A DNA stretch of 9,685 nucleotides from Bacteroidota bacterium (GCA_023423285.1 JAFAFV010000032.1:1-9685); one strand, 5' to 3'. Numbered from the stretch's first letter, positions 1 to 7,741 are shown. Notes: generated by a model not told the origin, from the letters alone. Translations and numbers: made by a program.

Positions 1-377
1 AATTCTACTGGCGTTGTAAAATTTTTTTGCTTTGCTATTTTTAATGCTTCCTGTACCACCTGGTACATAAAGGCGTTGCCCTGGGTTTCACTATGTTGAG
101 CAAAAAGGTCAGCATCTGCATACAAAACGCTTTGTGTGGCAATACCAAGACCGGTTTTGTTATTTGCGGATGTGATCTTACTTACCACCTGCCATAACTC
201 CGTAAGATAATTTCCTTTAAAGCCAAATTTTCCTTTCAGCTTTTCTTTTTCATATGCTGTGGAAAAAGATTGAATGCGGATTTGTTTTAAATTACCGGAA
301 GAAGCGGGTATATGATTCATGCACGATGTTGTTGCAGTGAGTAAGGCAATGTTCTTTAAAAAATTTCTTCTTTTCAT
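1..377 (-). CDS. Tat-leader enolase-superfamily-like protein (N-terminal part)
   Basis: Partial gene: 125 codons are visible and the C-terminal part lies beyond the left edge. It starts MKRRNFLKN, a twin-arginine motif (RRxFLK), then a short hydrophobic stretch and a possible lipobox-type cysteine at residue 20 (TTSC), so export by Tat is likely. The mature part begins with the beta-strand LKQIRIQSFS, then has GKFGFKGNYLTELWQVV, a GLGIATQSVLYADADLF segment and GNAFMYQVVQEAL. This pattern resembles the capping domain of mandelate-racemase/muconate-lactonizing-type enolase-superfamily proteins as I remember them from Bacteroidota. The metal-binding barrel that would prove it is outside the window. 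The ATG overlaps the stop of the upstream hydrolase gene (TAATG on the minus strand), so the two are probably translationally coupled. The reading frame is secure; the family call is moderate and the substrate unknown. Confidence 0.6.
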   Translation of the reverse strand, partial: MKRRNFLKNIALLTATTSCMNHIPASSGNLKQIRIQSFSTAYEKEKLKGKFGFKGNYLTELWQVVSKITSANNKTGLGIATQSVLYADADLFAQHSETQGNAFMYQVVQEALKIAKQKNFTTPVE

Positions 378-1444
378 TATCTGTAAAGCTCGTGTACATT
401 AGGTGTGTGCTGCAATACGCTGTCTATAAAACGATAGGCGTCAAGCCTGATGTTTTTGGGAAAATCATGCCCCACATCAGGATAAGCGATTTTCAAATTG
501 GCTGAAGCGCTTGAAGCGCTGTAGGCTTTCTCTATGATTTTCATGGCTTCTTTCACGCCTTCAACATTAAAGTTGGCATCATGCAGGGGGGAGTTGGTAA
601 AAAATGCCCTGGGCGCAATTGAAGCAATTACCTCATCAAAATCAAATGGAACCTGGTTGGGGTCTAAATTATATTTTGTTCTTATTAATGGCATATAACG
701 TTCCTGCGCCCACGGACCCATTTTGCCTCCATACAATTTTGTGGGGCTTTCTCCTGCATTGTAATAATTAAATTTTGTCCACCCGCAACTGCTTACAATA
801 ACCTTTAACCTCTTATCAAATGCAGCAGTAAAAATAGCGTTGTGTCCGCCAAGCGAATGGCCCAGCACGCCAATTTTTTGGGAATTTACCTGTGGTAATG
901 ATTGTAAATAATCTATACAACGTATATGGTTAAAAATGCCTTTCATAGTGCCGGATGCATACCTGTCTACAGCAAAATTATAATCTTTCATTTCACCGAA
1001 ACCAGGGTAATCCGGTGCAATCACTACGTAACCTCTTTCAGCCAGTTCCACAGCATAAGCCCTGTCTGCTTTAGTGCTTTCACCACTTAATACCATTTTG
1101 CCTGTAGCGTGAGTACTATGTAATGCCAGCATAGCCGGATGTTTTGTTTTAACATTATCGGTATATGGAATGTAAAGCAAAGCGGGTAATACTTCGCCCG
1201 GTGCTACTGTAAAATGTATGCGATACCGCGTATAACCTTTACCATTTATACTGTCGATTATCTTGGTGTCAAACGTCGGTAAATTCTTCAGGTCCGGTAA
1301 TTTGCCCATAACAAGTTGCATGCTGTCTAAAATAGCAGGCGGTGTTTTTTTAATAGCAACCGGCTGGATCACAGCACAGGCATTGATTAACAAGAACCAG
1401 ATGAGAACAAAAGGTGATAAAGTTGAGTTTGATTTGATGTACAT
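377..1444 (-). CDS. Alpha/beta-hydrolase lipoprotein (dienelactone hydrolase / acetyl-xylan-esterase-like)
   Basis: 355-residue serine hydrolase, probably an esterase acting in the periplasm or at the membrane. The N-terminus has a hydrophobic segment (about residues 11-22) ending LLINAC, a plausible lipobox with Cys23 as the lipidated residue. The fold follows in order: strand PAMLALHS (103-110) with the likely oxyanion region after it, ERGYVVIAPDYPGFGEM (136-152), the nucleophile elbow GHSLGG (195-200, Ser197), a candidate acid Asp289 in PLHDANF, and the catalytic His326 in VGHDFP. All three triad members therefore look present. The order and length fit the large-esterase / dienelactone-hydrolase group often found in polysaccharide-utilisation loci, but the acyl group and substrate cannot be read from sequence. 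It is the first gene of the leftward pair, divergent from the long rightward array, and its stop overlaps the next start by one base. Confidence 0.88.
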   Translation of the reverse strand: MYIKSNSTLSPFVLIWFLLINACAVIQPVAIKKTPPAILDSMQLVMGKLPDLKNLPTFDTKIIDSINGKGYTRYRIHFTVAPGEVLPALLYIPYTDNVKTKHPAMLALHSTHATGKMVLSGESTKADRAYAVELAERGYVVIAPDYPGFGEMKDYNFAVDRYASGTMKGIFNHIRCIDYLQSLPQVNSQKIGVLGHSLGGHNAIFTAAFDKRLKVIVSSCGWTKFNYYNAGESPTKLYGGKMGPWAQERYMPLIRTKYNLDPNQVPFDFDEVIASIAPRAFFTNSPLHDANFNVEGVKEAMKIIEKAYSASSASANLKIAYPDVGHDFPKNIRLDAYRFIDSVLQHTPNVHELYR

Positions 1445-1748
1445 GGCAATATGATTAGTAATGCAGAAAGTCTAAAATTAATTTGTTTATTTGATATTTT
1501 TGCATACTTTCGGGTACGTTAACGAAATTTTTTGTATTTGTGATTTTATAATACTTAATGTCTGGAAACAATTGCTGTAAACTCATTTATTTTTATTGAA
1601 TACTGATTATACATTTTATAATGAAAAAATCAAAATCATTAAGCGCCTTTACTAAGTGGTAACGAGTTAAAATTTTAGAATGTATGGTTTATTCTCCCCG
1701 CTAAATATATCGGGAACCCCAACAGAAAAAATAAAAAAACACACACAC
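1445..1748. promoter_or_regulatory. Divergent intergenic region with possible back-to-back promoters
   Basis: About 300 bp of AT-rich DNA between the leftward hydrolase pair and the rightward array. No gene is supported here. The 10-mer ATTTTATAAT occurs twice, at 1543-1552 and 1613-1622. A possible rightward promoter is TTG (1596-1598), an 18-bp spacer and TATAAT (1617-1622). A possible leftward one on the minus strand is TTTG (1634-1631), a 19-bp spacer and TATAAT (1611-1606), so the two would interleave. A sequence matching the Bacteroidota -7 consensus TAnnTTTG is at 1495-1502 (TATTTTTG), but no -33 TTTG sits at the right distance. In such AT-rich DNA these matches may be chance. Just before the DegT-type ATG there is an A-run followed by ACACACAC and no Shine-Dalgarno sequence. 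Confidence 0.3.
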
Positions 1749-3128
1749 ATGAAGAAAGATAATTCAAGAAGGCAGTTTATTAAGAACAGCGCTATAGGCT
1801 CCGCGAGCATTGTGCTGGGTGCTAATAATCTTTTTGCCAATACAACGGTGATGCCTTCTGCCTCAGCATCTGTTCCTGCAATACTGGGCGGCAAACCTGC
1901 CTGGAGTAAAGCCAAATGGATCAAATGGCCGATATGGATACCCGAGCAGGATGAGCCATTGTTAATGCAGGCCATGAGGAGTGGCAACTGGTCACGGTCA
2001 AAACTTGTGGATCAGTTTGAACAAGAATGGGCGCAAATGCTGGGTGTGAAAAGAGCATTAGCCACTGTAAACGGAACCAACGCATTAGTAGTTGGACTAA
2101 ACCAGTTAGGAATTGCGGCAGGCGATGAAGTGCTGGTGCCGCCATACACCTTTATTGCTACTATTCAGGCAATTACCACTAACGGTGCTATGCCGGTATT
2201 TGTAGATGTTGATCCCAATACCTATCAAATTGATCCTTCAAAGATAGAAGGAAAAATTACTTCCCGAACCAAAGCCATTCTTCCGGTGCACATATTGGGT
2301 ATGCCTGCCGATATGGACAGTATCATGGCCATTGCACGTAAGCACAACCTGATTGTACTTGAAGACGCCTGCCAGGCACACCTGGCTGAAATTAATGGTA
2401 AAAAAGTGGGCACCATAGGCAATGCAGGGTGTTTTAGTTTTCAAACTTCAAAAATATTACCGCTGGGAGAAGCTGGCGCGTTGGTATCAAACGATGACGA
2501 TTTCATGAACCGGGCTTATTCATTTCACAATCTCGGCCTGCCTTACGGTTTGCCACCGGGCGCTGTTGCAAGCGGTGGTGTGCGCCAGGGAAGTAAAACC
2601 AGGCTTGCAGAGCCGCTGGCCGCAGTGGGGTTGGTACAAATGAAGAGGTTGCAGGCACAGGTAGATACAAGACATAAAAATGCAGCATACCTTACATCTA
2701 AAATTCAAAATATACCAGGCGTAGTCGTGCATAAATTGTACGATAATGTAACAAAGTCTGCATACCTGCTTTACGCTTTCCGTTATAAACAAGAACAATT
2801 TAAAGGACTTTCGAGAGATGCCTTTTTAAGCGCGGTTAGAGCAGAAGGAGTTCCGGTAAGCATGGGGTATACTCCGCTGAACAAGCAGGAGTTTATTAAA
2901 CAGACTTTTGAAACGCAAAACTTCCGGAAAGCATATTCAAGAAAACAATTGAATTATGACAAGTGGATGGCAAAAAATCAGTGCCCAGAAAATGACAAAT
3001 TATGCGAAGAAGCTATTTGGCTGACACAAAATCTTTTGCTTGGTTCCAGGAGCGATATGGATATCATCGCTTCGGCCATTCAAAAAGTTTATGACAACGC
3101 TGAAAAAATCAAAAGCATGGTAAAATAA
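1749..3128 (+). CDS. Tat-leader DegT/DnrJ/EryC1/StrS-family PLP enzyme
   Basis: I choose the ATG at 1749 (459 residues) because it yields MKKDNSRRQFIKNSAIG, a near-perfect twin-arginine leader (SRRxFIK, Arg7-Arg8) with a cleavable hydrophobic segment to about residue 30. The in-frame ATG at 1680 would bury this leader behind 23 unlikely residues. The rest is a fold-type-I aminotransferase of the sugar aminotransferase family: NGTNAL (108-113) for the phosphate site, VPPYTF (130-135), VFVDVDP (150-156), LEDACQAH (204-211) with Asp206 for the pyridine nitrogen, and SFQTSKILPLGEAGA (230-244), where Lys235 is the expected Schiff-base lysine. Characterised relatives aminate keto-sugars, usually nucleotide-linked, in the cytoplasm; a folded, PLP-loaded enzyme exported by Tat is a different setting. 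It may act on a free keto-sugar or catalyse another PLP reaction. First gene of the rightward array; the next begins 44 bp downstream. Confidence 0.88.
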   Translation: MKKDNSRRQFIKNSAIGSASIVLGANNLFANTTVMPSASASVPAILGGKPAWSKAKWIKWPIWIPEQDEPLLMQAMRSGNWSRSKLVDQFEQEWAQMLGVKRALATVNGTNALVVGLNQLGIAAGDEVLVPPYTFIATIQAITTNGAMPVFVDVDPNTYQIDPSKIEGKITSRTKAILPVHILGMPADMDSIMAIARKHNLIVLEDACQAHLAEINGKKVGTIGNAGCFSFQTSKILPLGEAGALVSNDDDFMNRAYSFHNLGLPYGLPPGAVASGGVRQGSKTRLAEPLAAVGLVQMKRLQAQVDTRHKNAAYLTSKIQNIPGVVVHKLYDNVTKSAYLLYAFRYKQEQFKGLSRDAFLSAVRAEGVPVSMGYTPLNKQEFIKQTFETQNFRKAYSRKQLNYDKWMAKNQCPENDKLCEEAIWLTQNLLLGSRSDMDIIASAIQKVYDNAEKIKSMVK

Positions 3129-3172
3129 AAAATCTCTTACAATTATAAAAATTGAATAAAAAATAATTAAAC

Positions 3173-4507
3173 ATGGAAACAGACTTAGTGGCAAAGAGTT
3201 TCACCAAGCCCTCAAATGGTGAGCAGAAACACAGTGGCAGTATCATTGCCAGAACTTTTTACTCCGGCTTCAGGGATGCGCATGATACCTACAATGCTAT
3301 CTCGGCGGCCAGCGACGGGAAAATATACTACGTGCTTAGCTGCGATAAACATGATATTGCAGGCCGAATGTACAGTTTCGATCCGGCCAATGAGGAAATA
3401 AAATTTCTGGCCGACCTTACTGATATTTGTGGTGAGAAAGGAAAGAACCTTATATCGCAGGGTAAAAGCCACGTAGACTTTTTTGAATGTGACAACAAAC
3501 TGTATTTTTCCACGCATGTGGGTTTTTATGAATTAATAGATGGTATGGACCGGCTGCCGGTGAATGCTCCTGAAGGCTACGGCTTATATGCTGGCGGACA
3601 TATTTTATCATATGATTTTACTACGGGAGAATTTGAAAGACTCAGCATCATTCCAAACGGAGAAGGCGCTGTGGCCATGACCATGGACTGCGAGAGAAAG
3701 CAGATATTTATCATTACATGGCCCACAGGCAGATTCCTGCATTATGATGTGGATAAAAATGAATTAAAAGACCTGGGTAAGATCAGTGGTAACGGGGAAG
3801 CAGGAATGCCTGGTAATGACTTCAGGTCGTTGTGCCGCTCGCTGGTTGTAGACGCATCAACAGGTATAGTGTATTTCTCCAGTTCAGAAGGTGATATATT
3901 TTCTTACCAACCAGGCGATGATGCTTATGCTAAGGTGGAAGGTGTTGATTTGAGAATTGATTATTTTGGAAAATACGATTTTACAAGGCCGGGTAGCATG
4001 GGTTACAATTGGCGTAAAATATTTTGGCACGAAGGGCATCAGGTGGCTTATGGCGTTCATGGCAATTCGGGCTATCTATTTAAATTTGATCCTTCCAACA
4101 AACAAATCGAACTAATTGACCGCATCACTTCAGAGCCATCAAAAAAATGCGGCATGTTCGATCAGTTCAGTTATGGTTACCTGGGCTACATACTTGGCCC
4201 GGATCAAAAAACCATTTATTACCTGACAGGCGGCCCTATTTACGAAAACGGACAAAGGGTAAAAGGTGCCGATGAAATTGCAAAGGGCGCTGCTAAGGGA
4301 GAAGAAAACCTTCACCTTGTTACTTACAACATTGAAACGAATGAATACAACGACCACGGCCCTGTATTTTATGAAAACGGCGAACGCCCTTTGTATGTTA
4401 ATTCAATAGCTGTGGGAGCAGATGGTAACGTGTATACACTGGCGCGCGTAACTGTTGATGGTAAAGTGATTACAGACCTGGTTCAAATTCCAAATCCCCT
4501 GAAATAA
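3173..4507 (+). CDS. Leaderless seven-bladed beta-propeller protein of unknown function
   Basis: 444 residues, starting METDLVAKSF with no signal peptide or Tat motif; an in-frame stop at 3164-3166 rules out an upstream extension, so it is probably cytoplasmic, unlike most of its neighbours. About seven blade-like units can be read with the pattern D-x-x-G-x-I/V-Y...G-x-L/I-x-x-Y/F-D: roughly residues 42-86, 97-158, 165-202, 222-255, 281-317, 335-396 and 408-441. Within them, IYYVLSC, LYFSTH, IFIITWP, VYFSSS, VAYGVHG, IYYLTGG and VYTLAR mark equivalent strands. Histidines in DAHDTY (His36), GKSHVD (His100), STHVG (His116) and GGHIL (His143) fall in loops near blade edges and could form a central metal or catalytic site, as in propeller-type polysaccharide lyases; this is inference only. 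It might instead be a ligand-binding or regulatory propeller. It sits between the DegT-type and ceramidase-like genes with short AT-rich gaps. Confidence 0.82.
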   Translation: METDLVAKSFTKPSNGEQKHSGSIIARTFYSGFRDAHDTYNAISAASDGKIYYVLSCDKHDIAGRMYSFDPANEEIKFLADLTDICGEKGKNLISQGKSHVDFFECDNKLYFSTHVGFYELIDGMDRLPVNAPEGYGLYAGGHILSYDFTTGEFERLSIIPNGEGAVAMTMDCERKQIFIITWPTGRFLHYDVDKNELKDLGKISGNGEAGMPGNDFRSLCRSLVVDASTGIVYFSSSEGDIFSYQPGDDAYAKVEGVDLRIDYFGKYDFTRPGSMGYNWRKIFWHEGHQVAYGVHGNSGYLFKFDPSNKQIELIDRITSEPSKKCGMFDQFSYGYLGYILGPDQKTIYYLTGGPIYENGQRVKGADEIAKGAAKGEENLHLVTYNIETNEYNDHGPVFYENGERPLYVNSIAVGADGNVYTLARVTVDGKVITDLVQIPNPLK

Positions 4508-4557
4508 AAAGAGACATAAAATAAGTATTATTGAATAAGAAAAAATGTAAAGTTTCA

Positions 4558-5907
4558 ATGAAAATACGTGCGCTGTTCCTTAGTTTTTTTGTTTTATTAA
4601 TGGTGGCAGAAGTAACTGCCCAATTGTATGCAGGCGTCAGTAAAAAAGTCATCACACCCGGGTTGCCATTTCATTTAACAGGTTATGCATCTCGAATAAA
4701 ACCCTCTACAGAAAAAGTGCATGATCTGTGGGCTAAAGCCCTGTTCATTGAATCGGGTAGGGATGCAAAAACAGTGATCGTAACAACTGATGTGCTGGGC
4801 CTTACGCCGCAAATTCATTCCGAAGTAGTGGAGTTGTTGAAACAAAAATTTGGTTTTCAAAAATCGCAGGTCATCCTCAATTCCTCGCATACGCACTCCG
4901 GTCCAATGATCTGGCCTTCTTTGGAAAAGATTGGCGATTACGATTCTTCAATAGTTAAAAGTTTTATAAGGTACAATCATTTTCTGGTAAATGCAATCGT
5001 AGAAATTGTAGGAGATGCCGTCAAAAATAAATTTCCGGCAAACATCACGAGCGGCCATGGCCTGGCAGATTTTGCTATGAACCGCAGGCAAATGGTTAAT
5101 GGTAAAGTTATCAATGGTAAAAACCCCGGCGGCAGCAAAGACCATGACGTGCCTGTACTTAAAGTAGCCAACAACAAAGGTGGGATTGAAGCGGTTTTGT
5201 TTGGCTATGCCTGTCACAATACCACTGTTACCGGAGCCAATTATCAGATCAATGGAGATTACGCAGGCTTTGCACAAATAGAACTGGAAAAAGCTTATCC
5301 TGGAGCTACTGCATTATTCTTTACAGGATGTGCCGGCGATCAAAACCCGCAACCCCGCGGCACTCTTGAGTTGGCTGAACAACATGGCAATACGCTGGCG
5401 AATGCAGTAAAAGTTGTTCTGAATAAAAATATGAAGCCCGTGAACGGAAACGTTCGTTCGCAAATAAAGGAAACCACACTGCAGTTTGTTCCATTTGATG
5501 TGAAGAAATACGAAGAAGAACTGACTGGTTACAATCCTTTTATGCAACGCCGCGCCAGGCTGATGCTTGAAGCCTACAATCATGGTTGGGATGTTACCCG
5601 ATACGAGTACCCGGTACAAGCCATGCGTATTGGTAATTCCCTCACGTTTATATCGCTTGCAGGCGAGGTTGTGGTGGATTATGCATTGAAGTTAAAAAAG
5701 ATATACCCTAAGGAAAATTTATTTATTGCAGGATATTGCAATCACGTGATGGGTTATATTCCCACTAAAAAAATATTGGAAGAAGGTGGCTATGAAGCTG
5801 AAGAAAACCTCATCTATTATGCAAAGCCTGGCCCTTTTGCCCACGATGTAGAAGACAGGATTTTCAATACCATCAGGGCATTAATGAGCGGCCTGGGTGT
5901 GAAATAA
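4558..5907 (+). CDS. Secreted neutral/alkaline ceramidase-like metallohydrolase
   Basis: I prefer the ATG at 4558 (449 residues) because it gives a clean signal peptide, MKIRALFLSFFVLLMVAEVTA then Q; an in-frame TTG at 4531 would add nine charged residues. The protein matches the N-terminal domain of neutral/alkaline non-lysosomal ceramidases: YAGVSKKVITP at the mature start, VTTDVLGL (75-82), NSSHTHSGP (108-116), GYACHNTTV (216-224), TGCAGDQNPQP (256-266), SLAGEV (366-371) and HVMGYIPT (396-403). By comparison with the Pseudomonas enzyme, His111, His220, Glu370 and Tyr400 would be the zinc ligands. The nucleophilic serine of the GD-x-SPN motif appears replaced, since GDQNPQ has Asn263 there. 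At about 450 residues it also seems to lack the C-terminal immunoglobulin-like domain of full ceramidases. It probably hydrolyses another amide or ester in the periplasm; true ceramide hydrolysis is doubtful. Confidence 0.87.
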   Translation: MKIRALFLSFFVLLMVAEVTAQLYAGVSKKVITPGLPFHLTGYASRIKPSTEKVHDLWAKALFIESGRDAKTVIVTTDVLGLTPQIHSEVVELLKQKFGFQKSQVILNSSHTHSGPMIWPSLEKIGDYDSSIVKSFIRYNHFLVNAIVEIVGDAVKNKFPANITSGHGLADFAMNRRQMVNGKVINGKNPGGSKDHDVPVLKVANNKGGIEAVLFGYACHNTTVTGANYQINGDYAGFAQIELEKAYPGATALFFTGCAGDQNPQPRGTLELAEQHGNTLANAVKVVLNKNMKPVNGNVRSQIKETTLQFVPFDVKKYEEELTGYNPFMQRRARLMLEAYNHGWDVTRYEYPVQAMRIGNSLTFISLAGEVVVDYALKLKKIYPKENLFIAGYCNHVMGYIPTKKILEEGGYEAEENLIYYAKPGPFAHDVEDRIFNTIRALMSGLGVK

Positions 5908-5941
5908 AAATAATGTTACCATATTAAAAAAAAACTAAATA

Positions 5942-6811
5942 ATGAGAATCAAACTCTTTGTATTAAGCGCTATTATATTGCTGCTGGGTTCTTGCAGTTC
6001 AAAAAAGAGCGTTGTTGGTTCACGCCATAAAACGACGCTTGGCACTTATGCCTCGCCGCCTCGGTTAGAAAACAGCCGGGTGGATGTGAACAAACTTATT
6101 GAAGAACTACAAGATCTAAACGCCAATACGTATAACTGGCTGGTGTGGCAGCATACAACTGACTGGGATGATCTGCAACTGTTTTTACCCGAAGCCAGGA
6201 AGAAAAAAATAAATGTATGGGTTACGCTGGTGCCCCCTTCCGAATCACAACCCAAGGCAAAGTGGAATTCTGAACCCTATAAAATGGACTATGAAAGATG
6301 GGCAGCAGAAATCGCAAAGCTAAGCAGGCAACACACCAATCTCATTGCATGGAGTATTGATGATTTTGCACATAACTTAACCACATATACTCCTGATTAT
6401 TTGCAAAAAATGCTTGCTAATGCAAAAGCGGTAAACCCAAAGTTGTTGTTCATACCCTGCGTTTATTACAGGCAAATCAACAAAAGTTTAGCTGAAAAAT
6501 ATGGTGCTATGTTCGATGGGATACTGTTTCCATACCGCGCTGAGTCTAAAGGCGCCAATTTAACAGATGCCACTGTTGTGCAAGATGAAATTGCCAATAT
6601 TCGCACATTGTTCAGAAGCGGTTTTCCTGTATATCTGGATGTTTATCAAACAGCCCACTCACGCTTAGGCGCTTCTACACCTCAGTACGTAAAAGATGTG
6701 ATTGTTGAAGGATTAAAATATGCAGACGGCGTGCTGATCTATACCCATCCGCACCCGGTAAAGGAGTCAGAAAAATATCTTTATATAAAAGAACAATTCA
6801 GTAGAAAATGA
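5942..6811 (+). CDS. TIM-barrel lipoprotein, glycosidase-like, paralogue 1
   Basis: 289 residues. The leader MRIKLFVLSAIILLLGSC ends in a textbook lipobox (LGSC, Cys18), so it is an anchored lipoprotein. Eight strand-like segments follow in the regular spacing of a (beta/alpha)8 barrel: GTYASPPRL, NTYNWLVW (62-69), INVWVTLVPP (90-99), LIAWSIDDF (134-142), LLFIPCVYY (168-176), FDGILFPYR (191-199), PVYLDVYQTAHS (229-240) and ADGVLIYTHPHP (261-272). The acidic pair Asp140-Asp141 at the end of strand 4 and Asp233 on strand 7 are candidate catalytic or metal-binding residues, as in glycosidase barrels. I do not recognise the family and cannot name a substrate. The next gene encodes a clear paralogue and overlaps it by four bases (ATGA). 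Confidence 0.82.
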   Translation: MRIKLFVLSAIILLLGSCSSKKSVVGSRHKTTLGTYASPPRLENSRVDVNKLIEELQDLNANTYNWLVWQHTTDWDDLQLFLPEARKKKINVWVTLVPPSESQPKAKWNSEPYKMDYERWAAEIAKLSRQHTNLIAWSIDDFAHNLTTYTPDYLQKMLANAKAVNPKLLFIPCVYYRQINKSLAEKYGAMFDGILFPYRAESKGANLTDATVVQDEIANIRTLFRSGFPVYLDVYQTAHSRLGASTPQYVKDVIVEGLKYADGVLIYTHPHPVKESEKYLYIKEQFSRK

Positions 6812-7707
6812 GATTTGTATTAACAATGATCGCTTGCCTGACAATTGTTGCTGTTACATCATGCACCAGTTCTTCAAAAAATACAGGCGCTGCTGACCGG
6901 GCAAAAAATGTTTCTAACATCAAGGCCACTTACGCGGCACAGCCGCGGCTAAACAATGGCCGTGTAAACAATGAATTGTTGTTGTCGCAATTAAAAGACC
7001 TGAAGGTGAACACTTATGTATGGCTCATCTGGCGCGGTGAAAAGGATTGGGAAGACATGCAGGCTTTTTTACCTATGGCAAAAAAGAGTAACATCAATGT
7101 GTGGGCTTACCTGGTTCCTTATTCTGAGTCAAAACCCCGCAAACGCTGGTCGTCAGAGCCTTATGATACCAGCTATTTTAAATGGGCGGAGGAGATTGGT
7201 AAGCTAAGTCTGAAACATTCCAACCTCACTGCTTTAAGCATAGATGATTTTGTAGCATGGAACCTTCAGTTTTATACGCCGGAATACACAGCAAGAATGG
7301 TAAACATTTTACGCGGCATTAATCCGCGTGTGGCTTTTGTGCCCTGCATTTATTATCGCTCCACAAAAATCACAGACTATGCCGCGCAGGGCTACCTTCC
7401 TTATTTTGATGCTGTGTTGTTTCCATATAAAGGAGAAGCAACAGGGAAGGAAACCCTTAAAACAACTTCTTCGTTTGCAGAAGAACTGCAAACCATGCAC
7501 GCGGCGTTTCAAAACAAATTACCCATTATAGTAGATATTTATTCATCTGCGCATTCCAAAGCGGGTTCATCAACGCCAGAGTATGTGGTAGAAATGATAG
7601 AGCTTTCCAGGAAGCATGCTGAAGGGATAGTAATTTACCTGCATCCTGATCCTGAAAAGGAACCCGAAAAATACAACGCAGTAAAAAAAGCATTCAGTAG
7701 TTTTTAA
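6808..7707 (+). CDS. TIM-barrel lipoprotein, glycosidase-like, paralogue 2
   Basis: 299 residues; its ATG overlaps the stop of paralogue 1 (ATGA, 6808-6811), so translation is probably coupled. Leader MRFVLTMIACLTIVAVTSC ends in a lipobox-like VTSC (Cys19), giving a second anchored lipoprotein. It aligns with paralogue 1 over nearly the whole mature region, with roughly half the core residues identical by eye. Shared blocks include INVW, SIDDF (144-148), YTPEY/YTPDY, FPY, AHS, STP-x-YV and HP-x-P-x-K. The Asp pair (Asp146-Asp147) and the strand-7 aspartate (Asp243) are kept. Differences cluster in the loops after strands 2, 4 and 5: for example VAWNLQFYTPEY replaces AHNLTTYTPDY. This suggests related chemistry on different or asymmetric ligands, or a heterodimer. 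Function unknown. Confidence 0.82.
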   Translation: MRFVLTMIACLTIVAVTSCTSSSKNTGAADRAKNVSNIKATYAAQPRLNNGRVNNELLLSQLKDLKVNTYVWLIWRGEKDWEDMQAFLPMAKKSNINVWAYLVPYSESKPRKRWSSEPYDTSYFKWAEEIGKLSLKHSNLTALSIDDFVAWNLQFYTPEYTARMVNILRGINPRVAFVPCIYYRSTKITDYAAQGYLPYFDAVLFPYKGEATGKETLKTTSSFAEELQTMHAAFQNKLPIIVDIYSSAHSKAGSSTPEYVVEMIELSRKHAEGIVIYLHPDPEKEPEKYNAVKKAFSSF

Positions 7708-7741
7708 ATAGAACTTATTTATTGGTAACGATAGCATTATT

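Noticed and set aside
1697..1714. CCCG...CGGG inverted repeat in the leader before the DegT-type gene
   Set aside because: Only four base pairs of stem with a ten-base loop and no U-run after it; too weak for a terminator or operator.
1680..1748. N-terminal extension of the DegT-type gene from the ATG at 1680
   Set aside because: It would place 23 residues in front of a clean twin-arginine leader; the ATG at 1749 gives a leader of normal form.
1739..1748. ACACACAC microsatellite before the DegT-type start as a phase-variation tract
   Set aside because: Only about five AC units, outside the coding sequence and close to the start; too short to support slippage-based switching.
1667..1987. Minus-strand open frame of 106 codons across the DegT-type leader
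   Set aside because: It is antisense to a well-supported gene, its residue composition is that of a reverse-frame shadow, and it shows no recognisable motif.
4531..4557. TTG start for the ceramidase-like gene
   Set aside because: It adds a lysine-rich stretch before a standard signal peptide, and an ATG is available at 4558.
7708..7741. Possible terminator between the TIM-barrel pair and the amidohydrolases
   Set aside because: The 34-bp gap holds no stem followed by a T-run, so nothing indicates an operon break here.
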